The translations under genes and the position numbers were made by a program. A stretch of 64,000 nucleotides of DNA from Brevibacterium renqingii. GTDB lineage: Bacteria; Actinomycetota; Actinomycetes; Actinomycetales; Brevibacteriaceae. Below, piece after piece: positions 58,100 to 64,000 of the stretch (position 1 is the first letter of the stretch; every line of letters starts with the position of its first letter). The DNA lies in contig NZ_JADBHF010000007.1 in assembly GCF_017808105.1 (NCBI RefSeq), positions 124,001 through 188,000 of the forward strand, in the 5' to 3' direction. The notes under the pieces are model-generated. The model was not told where the DNA came from, made no database searches, and was given only the letters and a program-made list of their open reading frames with translations.

Positions 58100-58803
58100 T
58101 GCTCACCCTCGACAACGTCAGCACGGGATACGACGCCACCGATGTTCTTCACGGCGTGAGCATCACTGCCCGCCCCGGCGAGCTCACAGTCATCCTCGGT
58201 GCCAACGGATCAGGGAAGACGACCCTGTTCAAGACGATCAGCGGTCTCATGCCGGTCCGATCCGGCTCTGTCGACTACGAGGGGCGCAAGCTCCACCGTG
58301 CTCGACCGAATGCGATCGTCAAAGCGGGGATCGCTCACTGTCCCGAAGGACGCCACCTGTTCGGGAAGATGTCGGTGGAGAAGAATCTGCGCTTGGGGTC
58401 CTACCCTCATCGGAACAGTTCCCGCACAGAGGAGATCTACGCTCAGGTGCTCGAACTGTTCCCGATTCTGGGCGAGAAGGCGAAGCAGCCCGCCGGTTCG
58501 CTCTCGGGCGGTCAGCAGCAGATGGTCGCCATCGGAAGAGCGCTGATGTCGGATCCGAGTCTGCTCATCCTCGACGAGCCTTCGATGGGCCTGGCACCGA
58601 TCATCGTCGAACAAGTGCTCGCCTCTGTGGCGCAGATCAACGACCGAGGCATCGGAGTCCTCCTCAGTGAGCAGAACGCGAAGGCATCGCTCGCGATCGC
58701 TCACCGCGGCTATGTCCTCGCTGAAGGACGGGTCGTCCTCGCCGATGACGCTTCTCGGCTGCTGGACAATCCCGACGTCCAGGCCGCCTACCTCGGGCTG
58801 TGA
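58099..58803 (+). CDS. livF: Branched-chain ABC ATP-binding protein (LivF-type)
   Basis: Second ATPase, 234 residues. Walker A is ILGANGSGKTTLFKTI, with CPEGRHLFGKMSVEKNL as in LivF. The intact signature LSGGQQQMVAIGRAL is followed by Walker B LLILDEPSMGLAP and a degenerate H-loop (SEQNAKASL). The ATG begins on the last base of the livG stop. Together with the preceding four genes it completes the importer. Confidence 0.93.
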   Translation: MLTLDNVSTGYDATDVLHGVSITARPGELTVILGANGSGKTTLFKTISGLMPVRSGSVDYEGRKLHRARPNAIVKAGIAHCPEGRHLFGKMSVEKNLRLGSYPHRNSSRTEEIYAQVLELFPILGEKAKQPAGSLSGGQQQMVAIGRALMSDPSLLILDEPSMGLAPIIVEQVLASVAQINDRGIGVLLSEQNAKASLAIAHRGYVLAEGRVVLADDASRLLDNPDVQAAYLGL

Positions 58804-58867
58804 ATTCCGATCGGCCTCGCCGAGGTGGTCCCCCGACTCCCCGATCTGGGGCTCTGCGGCAGACCTC

Positions 58868-59494
58868 TCATTCGTCGAGGAAACGCGAGACGTCACCAGC
58901 ACCGACGCGGGCCACTTCAGGGAATTTGCCGGTGAAGTCGATGACCGAGGTCGGCACGACACCGGGAACTCCGGATTCGATGACGACATCGAGATCGTTG
59001 CCGAGCTGGTCCATCACATCCTCGGCGTGGGTGAGCGGGTCCTCATCGCCGGGCAGCAGCAGGGTCGATGACAGGATCGGCTCGCCCATCGCCTCGACGA
59101 GGGACAGGGCGGTGACGTTCTGCGGGATTCGAGCTCCGACCGAATGCTTCTTCGGATGCATCATCCGGCGCGGGACCTCCTTCGTCGCCTTCATGATGAA
59201 CGTGTACGGACCGGGCGTCATCGATTTGATGGCTCGGAAGTCCGCATTGCCGACGATGACGAACTGTCCCAGCTGGGCGAAGTCGTGGCACATCAGTGTG
59301 AAGTGGTGCTTCGAGCCGAGGTGGCGGATGCGGGTGATCCGCTCGATGCCCTCCTTGTTGTCCAAGGCGCAGCCGAGCGCGTAGCAGGAGTCCGTGGGAT
59401 AGGCGATCAGCCCTCCGCTTCTCAAGGACTCAGCGGCCTTCTCGATCAGTCGGTTCTGTGGGTTCTCCGGATGGATATTCAGTAGTGTCGCCAT
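58868..59494 (-). CDS. YrdC/Sua5-family protein (YciO type)
   Basis: 208 residues of the YrdC-like fold that binds double-stranded RNA and, in Sua5/YrdC, makes threonylcarbamoyl-AMP for tRNA t6A. The segment GLIAYPTDSCYALGCALDN and KHHFTLMCHDFAQLGQF are closer to YciO, whose function is not settled, than to Sua5: the KR(x)P and SxN motifs of TsaC are replaced. TPGPYTFIMKATKEVPR and VGARIPQN are also family-like. It is a single gene, convergent with livF. Confidence 0.82.
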   Translation of the reverse strand: MATLLNIHPENPQNRLIEKAAESLRSGGLIAYPTDSCYALGCALDNKEGIERITRIRHLGSKHHFTLMCHDFAQLGQFVIVGNADFRAIKSMTPGPYTFIMKATKEVPRRMMHPKKHSVGARIPQNVTALSLVEAMGEPILSSTLLLPGDEDPLTHAEDVMDQLGNDLDVVIESGVPGVVPTSVIDFTGKFPEVARVGAGDVSRFLDE

Positions 59495-59510
59495 ACTTCA
59501 TGCTAACCAC

Positions 59511-60884
59511 TCAGACCGCTGAGGGCGAGGGTCTCGCAGCGACTCTCCCGATGTCGGGGTCCGAGGCCAGGAGGATATTCACCCACCGTGACCGCGGGTC
59601 CGCGTCGACGAGCAGCGCCTTGAGCAGCAGGGTCGCAGGCAGGGCCAGCAGGGCTCCGAGCCAGCCGAGCACCCACACCCAGAACAGCAGCGAGAGGAAG
59701 GAGATCAGCGGTGTCACTCCGACCGATTCGCCGGTGAACTTCGGCTGGATGATCGCCTGGATGACGAAGTTGAGAACGCTGTAGGCGATGACCACCCAGA
59801 GCGCGGCCTGCCATCCGCTGTCAACGAGGGCGAGCAGCGCGGGCGGGACGAGGCCGATGACGAATCCGATGTTCGGAATGTAGTTCGTCAGGAAAGCGAG
59901 CACGCCCCACACCCAGATGAGCGGCACATCGATGATGGCCAGGGCGATGACGTCGAGGAACGCGACGATGAGGCCGAAGATCGTCGCCACCACCCAGTAG
60001 CGTCGCACACCGCCGGCGAAATCGCCGAGGGAGGCCGACAGGGACGGCTTGACGTCGAGGAGCATCCGCATCCGCTTGTCGATGCCCATCGAATCCATCG
60101 CTACGAAGAACACAGCCATGATGACGGTGGTCAGCAGACCGGCGACCGATGACGCGTTCGACAGCAGAGGATAGATGGCGTCGAGGACCGAGCGGACGTC
60201 GAAGGCCTTGAGCTGTTCCTGGATCACCGAGGACGTCACCCCGATGTCCGAGAGCATCGCCAGCGTGCTCTGATAGGTGGCCGCGAGCTGGTTGCTGTAG
60301 CTGGGGATGAGGATGACGAGCTCGGCCACGGACCAGGCTGTGAGCCCGAAGAACGCGAAGATCATGCACAGCACGAGGACGACCGAGATGCAGGCGCCGA
60401 TCGCGCGCGGGATCTTCAGTCTGGTGAGAATCCTCTGCACGGGGTAGACGACGATGTAGAAGTTCAGCGCCAGGAACACAGGGGCCACGATGTCCTGGAG
60501 CCCGCGGAAGAACGACAGCGCATAGGCAAGTCCCGCGATCGTCAAGGCGATCATGAGAGCACGCGCGGGTGAGCGCGAGAACCAGGGCCGCGCCTCGGCT
60601 TCCGCTCCGGCTGAGACAGAGGTGACAGAGTCCCCCGCCGAGGCGGGCCCGCCGGACCCGTCCCACGCCGAGGCGGTCCCACTGGCCCCGTCCCCCGCTG
60701 GTGCCGAGTGCACGGAGGTCGGTTCAGCCCCCGTCGAATGCGCGGACCCGACTGTCGCCGAGGCCGAATCCGGCCGCGGGTCCGAACTCGAGGACGGAGC
60801 AGGCGCGGCAGGGCGGGCATGCTCGCCGGACGTGCCGACGGCGTCGTCGACGCCCGTGCCCTCTGGCTGCTCGTCCTCGTTCAT
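59511..60884 (-). CDS. AI-2E transporter family (PerM-like) membrane protein
   Basis: 457 residues. The first ~100 are disordered Ser/Ala/Gly/Pro-rich with repeats such as GPASAGDSVTSVSAG. Seven to eight hydrophobic segments follow, in the AI-2E/PerM arrangement: ALMIALTIAGLAYALSFF, VFLALNFYIVVYPVQRIL, then a long soluble stretch and GVLAFLTNYIPNIGFVIGLVPPALLAL. The family includes AI-2 exporters and Na+/H+ antiporters, so substrate is not predictable. The start lies directly after the der stop, suggesting cotranscription with der and cmk. Confidence 0.83.
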   Translation of the reverse strand: MNEDEQPEGTGVDDAVGTSGEHARPAAPAPSSSSDPRPDSASATVGSAHSTGAEPTSVHSAPAGDGASGTASAWDGSGGPASAGDSVTSVSAGAEAEARPWFSRSPARALMIALTIAGLAYALSFFRGLQDIVAPVFLALNFYIVVYPVQRILTRLKIPRAIGACISVVLVLCMIFAFFGLTAWSVAELVILIPSYSNQLAATYQSTLAMLSDIGVTSSVIQEQLKAFDVRSVLDAIYPLLSNASSVAGLLTTVIMAVFFVAMDSMGIDKRMRMLLDVKPSLSASLGDFAGGVRRYWVVATIFGLIVAFLDVIALAIIDVPLIWVWGVLAFLTNYIPNIGFVIGLVPPALLALVDSGWQAALWVVIAYSVLNFVIQAIIQPKFTGESVGVTPLISFLSLLFWVWVLGWLGALLALPATLLLKALLVDADPRSRWVNILLASDPDIGRVAARPSPSAV

Positions 60885-62396
60885 TCAGCGCCTCCGCCGC
60901 TTCTCTCGAATGCGCATCGACACCTCGATCGGCGTGCCCTTGAAACCGAAGGTCTCACGCAGACGTCGAGTGATGAACCGACGGTAGCCGGGATCGAGGA
61001 AGCCGGTCGTGAACAGCACGAACTTCGGCGGACGCGACTGCGCCTGGGTGCCGAAGAGGATGCGAGGCTGCTTGCCGCCGCGCACGGGATGCGGATTGGC
61101 CGCGACCAGCTCGCCGAGGAACGCGTTGAGCCGACCCGTGGGAATGCGGGTGTCCCAGCCCTCGAGTGCCGTCTCCATCGCGGGCACGAGCTTCTCGGCG
61201 TGCCGACCGGTCTTCGCGGAGATGTTCACCCGCGGCGCCCAGGCCACATGCGAGAGGTCCCTCTCGATCTCTCTCTCGAGGTAGTAGCGGCGTTCGTCGT
61301 CGAGGAGGTCCCACTTGTTGAACGCGAGCACCACGGCTCGACCGGCCTCGGCGGCCGTGGTCACGATGCGCACATCCTGTTCGCTCAGGGGTTCCTGGAC
61401 CTCGAGGAGGACGACGGCCACCTCGGCGCGCTCGAGCGCGGTCTGGGTGCGCAGCGCGGCGTAGAAGTCCGCGCCGCTGGCCTGATGTGCACGCCGCCGG
61501 ATTCCTGCGGTGTCGACGAAGCGCCACTGCTTGCCGCCGAGCTCGATGAGTTCGTCGACGGGGTCACGAGTGGTGCCGGCGACATTGTCCACAAGCACAC
61601 GGTCGGTGCCCAGGAGCTGGTTGAGCAGGGAGGACTTGCCGACGTTCGGCCGCCCCACGAGAGCCACACGGCGCGGCCCGCCCTCTTCGATGCGGGTGTC
61701 GACGGCGGAGACCTCCGGCAGGACGGTGAGGACCTCGTCGAGCAGGTCGGCCACTCCGCGCCCGTGCAGGGCCGAGACCGTCCACGGCTGCCCCATGCCC
61801 AGGCCCCAGAGTTCGGCGGCCATGAGCTCGCCGCGTTCGTCATCGACCTTGTTCGCCGCGAGGATGACGGGCTTCTTCTTCCTCCGCAGCATCTGCACGA
61901 TCATCTCATCGGTCGAAGTCGGCCCGGTGGTCGCATCGACGACGAGCACGACGGCATCGGCCATGTCCACAGCGATCTCCGACTGGATCGCGATCCGCGA
62001 GGCCATGCCCTTCGAATCCGAATCCCAGCCGCCGGTGTCGACGAGGGTGAATGCCTTCGTGTTCCACTCCGCCCGGTAGCTCACCCGGTCACGGGTGACG
62101 CCGGGAACATCCTCGACGACGGCCTCGCGACGGCCGAGGATCCGGTTGACCAGCGTCGACTTGCCGACGTTCGGGCGTCCGACGACGGCGAGCACGGGGG
62201 CGGCCCCGAGCACGTCCTCTTCCTCGACCTCGAAGCCGTGAACCCTCAGCAGGGCACGGTCCTCGTCCTCGAGCTCGTAGCTCTCGAGCCCGGCCTCGAG
62301 TGCGGTCGCCCGCTGTTCGGCCTCCTCGTCGCTGATGCTCTCGACCCGGTCGACCAGGTCCTCATCGGGTGTTTCGTGGAATTCGGATTCGCTCAT
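60885..62396 (-). CDS. der: GTPase Der (EngA), ribosome assembly factor
   Basis: Tandem-GTPase protein needed for 50S subunit maturation. The 503-residue product has an acidic N-terminal extension of ~60 residues, then two G domains. G1 motifs are [17 protein letters not shown] and [17 protein letters not shown], with the second G3 in DTAGIRRR and G4 in FNKWD. A C-terminal KH-like domain follows (from [18 protein letters not shown]). It overlaps the cmk stop by four bases (ATGA). Nothing unusual is seen beyond the extension. Confidence 0.96.
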   Translation of the reverse strand: MSESEFHETPDEDLVDRVESISDEEAEQRATALEAGLESYELEDEDRALLRVHGFEVEEEDVLGAAPVLAVVGRPNVGKSTLVNRILGRREAVVEDVPGVTRDRVSYRAEWNTKAFTLVDTGGWDSDSKGMASRIAIQSEIAVDMADAVVLVVDATTGPTSTDEMIVQMLRRKKKPVILAANKVDDERGELMAAELWGLGMGQPWTVSALHGRGVADLLDEVLTVLPEVSAVDTRIEEGGPRRVALVGRPNVGKSSLLNQLLGTDRVLVDNVAGTTRDPVDELIELGGKQWRFVDTAGIRRRAHQASGADFYAALRTQTALERAEVAVVLLEVQEPLSEQDVRIVTTAAEAGRAVVLAFNKWDLLDDERRYYLEREIERDLSHVAWAPRVNISAKTGRHAEKLVPAMETALEGWDTRIPTGRLNAFLGELVAANPHPVRGGKQPRILFGTQAQSRPPKFVLFTTGFLDPGYRRFITRRLRETFGFKGTPIEVSMRIREKRRRR

Positions 62397-63052
62397 TGTG
62401 AGTCCTTCACCAGCTGCAGCACCGTCTCGACCACCTGGTCGAAGTCGATGTCGCTGGTATCGAGTGTGTACACTCCGTCGGCGGCCTCTGTGAAGCTCGT
62501 CGTGGCGGAGTCCTTCGCGTCACGGCCGGTGACCAGGTCTTCGGTGGCGGCGATCGCCTCGGCCTCGGTGTTTCCGTGCACTTCCTTCGCACGGCGGGCC
62601 ACCCGCACCTCGTCACGGGCGGTCATGAGGATGCGCACCTCGGCGTCGGGTGCCACCACGGTCGTGATGTCCCGGCCCTCGACGACGATGCCCTCGGGTG
62701 CGGCGGCGATGTATTCGCGCTGCATCTCGATGAGCTCCTCGCGGGCGTCGACGACGCCGGAGACCGTCTGCACATTCGCCGACACGTCCGTGCCACGGAT
62801 CTCCTCGGTGACGTCGATGTCGTCGACGGAGACGAAGAACTCGTCGGGGCTCAGCGAGATCTCGAGATCGGCCCCGCGCACCTGCTCGAGGACGTCGACG
62901 GGATCGGTGACCCCGCGGTTGAGGCACAGCCACGCCATTGCGCGATACATCGCACCGGTGTCGAGGTACTGGTATCCCATCCGACGCGCCACCTCCTTGG
63001 CGGTGCTCGACTTCCCCACTCCGGATGGTCCGTCAATGGCTACGACGCTCAT
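62393..63052 (-). CDS. cmk: Cytidylate kinase
   Basis: Phosphorylates CMP and dCMP. 219 residues from the ATG at 63052, in ATGA overlap with the tyrA stop; the upstream open frame is discarded. The P-loop is [22 protein letters not shown], with [16 protein letters not shown], and the NMP-binding Asp/Arg in [22 protein letters not shown]. The usual length and motifs are present. It sits directly upstream of der, a common actinobacterial pair. Confidence 0.95.
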   Translation of the reverse strand: MSVVAIDGPSGVGKSSTAKEVARRMGYQYLDTGAMYRAMAWLCLNRGVTDPVDVLEQVRGADLEISLSPDEFFVSVDDIDVTEEIRGTDVSANVQTVSGVVDAREELIEMQREYIAAAPEGIVVEGRDITTVVAPDAEVRILMTARDEVRVARRAKEVHGNTEAEAIAATEDLVTGRDAKDSATTSFTEAADGVYTLDTSDIDFDQVVETVLQLVKDSQ

Positions 63053-64000
63053 GCAGTTCCTTCTTTCTCGATGGCGGATTCGGGGATCTGCCATCCCTTC
63101 GACAGCAATCCGATCTCCAGCTCCTGCTGGATGGCCGGAACCACGGACACGTCGACCATGCCGAGCTTCCGACCGGAGGCGTGATCCATGCGGAAGTCCT
63201 CGACATTGACGCCGAGGTCGCCGATGTCCTTGAACAGCCGGGCCAGGGTCCCGGGCGTGTCCGGAACCAGGATCGTGACAACAGCATAGGTGGTGGGCGG
63301 CTGCCCGTGCTTGCCGGGAATCCGGTCGTGTCCCTCATTGCCCAGAGCGATCGCCTTCGCGAGCAGCCCGGTCGAACCGGGACCGAGTTCGAGCGCGCCG
63401 ATGACCTCGTCGAGTTCGCTCCGCAGATCCACGAGCACGGACCGGACCTCTTCGGCGTTCCCGGACAGTATCTGCGTCCACAGGCCCGGGTCGCTGGCGG
63501 CGATGCGCGTGACATCGCGCAGCCCCTGTCCGGCCAGGGCGATCTCCTCCAACGGTGCGTGCCGCAGCTGGGAGGCCACCAGAGAGGCGACGACTTGCGG
63601 CACGTGTGAGACCTTCGCGACCGCGGCATCATGGATGCGCGGATCGAGGTGCAGCACCGAGGCACCCGTGTCCTCGGCCATGGCGATGACCTCGCCGAGG
63701 CGGTCGGACGGTGTGTCCGCATCCGAGCAGATCACCCACGGCCGGGCCGTGAAGAGATCGGACTGCGCGGCGATGGCGCCGGACTTCTCCCGGCCGGCCA
63801 TCGGATGGCAGCCGATGTAGCGATCGAGCTGGGCATGCGTGACGAGCGCCGTCACCGACTCGAGGAGACGGGTCTTGACGCTGGCGACGTCCGTGACCGT
63901 CGCGTCCGGGTAGGTCTCGAGCGCCGAGGCGATGACGCGTGCCGCGACATCGGGCGGGGTCGCGACGACGACGATGTCCGGGTCGGCGGCGGAGCCGGCG
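63049..64000 (-). CDS. tyrA: Prephenate dehydrogenase with ACT domain (partial, N-terminus off the right edge)
   Basis: Oxidative decarboxylation of prephenate in tyrosine synthesis. The frame is open to the right edge, so the N-terminal nucleotide-binding Gly-rich loop is missing; the visible part is 316 codons. Recognisable are VVVATPPDVAARVI, TDVASVKTRLLESV, GCHPMAGREKSGAIAAQSDLF (catalytic His), PWVICSDAD and HLDPRIHDAAVAKVSHVPQVVAS. The C-terminal ~75 residues (TYAVVTILVPDTPGTLARLFKDIGDLGVNVEDF) are an ACT domain for amino-acid feedback. It leads the tyrA-cmk-der-AI-2E group. Confidence 0.93.
   Translation of the reverse strand, partial: AGSAADPDIVVVATPPDVAARVIASALETYPDATVTDVASVKTRLLESVTALVTHAQLDRYIGCHPMAGREKSGAIAAQSDLFTARPWVICSDADTPSDRLGEVIAMAEDTGASVLHLDPRIHDAAVAKVSHVPQVVASLVASQLRHAPLEEIALAGQGLRDVTRIAASDPGLWTQILSGNAEEVRSVLVDLRSELDEVIGALELGPGSTGLLAKAIALGNEGHDRIPGKHGQPPTTYAVVTILVPDTPGTLARLFKDIGDLGVNVEDFRMDHASGRKLGMVDVSVVPAIQQELEIGLLSKGWQIPESAIEKEGTA

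Noticed and set aside
20640-60680. Dispersed GCCGAGGCGG palindromic motif (e.g. near 20701, 41839, 60634)
   Set aside because: Most copies encode Ala-Glu-Ala in GC-rich linkers, so codon bias explains them.
1-64000. CRISPR arrays, insertion sequences and rRNA genes
   Set aside because: No regularly spaced direct repeats with unique spacers, no transposase gene with terminal repeats and no rRNA sequence were seen.

Overview
The window looks like a high-GC actinobacterial chromosome, most likely Brevibacterium or a close relative. That is inferred from family content and gene order, not from a search. Markers include a full mraZ-rsmH-ftsL-ftsI-murE-murF-mraY-murD-ftsW cluster, DUF3040, an Rv2175c-type DNA-binding protein, a PASTA kinase, class II DAHP synthase, a gcvH/FHA/DUF151 cluster, a 13E12-type HNH protein, and a MurE with the DNPR signature of meso-diaminopimelate specificity.

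Layout. (1) 1-10438, minus strand: the division and cell-wall (dcw) operon, read from mraZ toward ftsW, which is cut by the left edge. Most genes overlap or abut. (2) 10439-10911: a control region with GTGGAG/GTGGGG repeats, including a ten-copy array. (3) 10912-15591, plus: moxR, DUF58 and transglutaminase genes. (4) 15628-25938: YdcF-like, DUF3040 and dinB genes, a lipoprotein, a polyprenyl synthase, an Rv2175c homologue, a LysM/transglycosylase, a PknL-like PASTA kinase, aroG and a DUF151 nuclease. The polyprenyl synthase/Rv2175c/kinase/aroG order matches the M. tuberculosis Rv2173-Rv2178c neighbourhood. (5) 25949-27375: an FHA protein and gcvH. (6) 27607-27683: tRNA-Pro(GGG).

(7) 27634-41059: a 13.4 kb integrated element bounded by a perfect 48-bp duplication of the 3' part of tRNA-Pro. 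It encodes an integrase whose N-terminal zinc ribbon is split by an in-frame TGA, a regulator with a leaderless-type promoter, a divergent excisionase, a primase-polymerase/helicase, and an origin-like region with TGCGCGGG repeats. These are followed by Cys-rich proteins, a WhiB-like protein and both terminase subunits. No capsid, portal, tail or lysis genes are present. The right end carries a PASTA membrane protein, a lipoprotein, an XRE regulator and a protein with a HEPN RX4H motif. It reads as a compact phage satellite with its own packaging enzyme and a probable defence or exclusion module, and is the most interesting part of the window.

(8) 41133-48315, minus: an MFS transporter lacking a standard start codon for its first membrane helix, an NhaD-like antiporter, a VTT/DedA-like protein behind an iron-box-like site, an amidohydrolase, a GNAT acetyltransferase and a MATE exporter. 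(9) 48316-51419: a 23-bp tandem repeat, an AT-rich stretch and an 897-residue DUF222/HNH protein. (10) 51610-58803: thiolase and SDR reductase genes, divergent from a complete branched-chain amino-acid-type ABC importer. (11) 58868-64000, minus: a YrdC/YciO protein, an AI-2E family permease, der, cmk and prephenate dehydrogenase, which is cut by the right edge.
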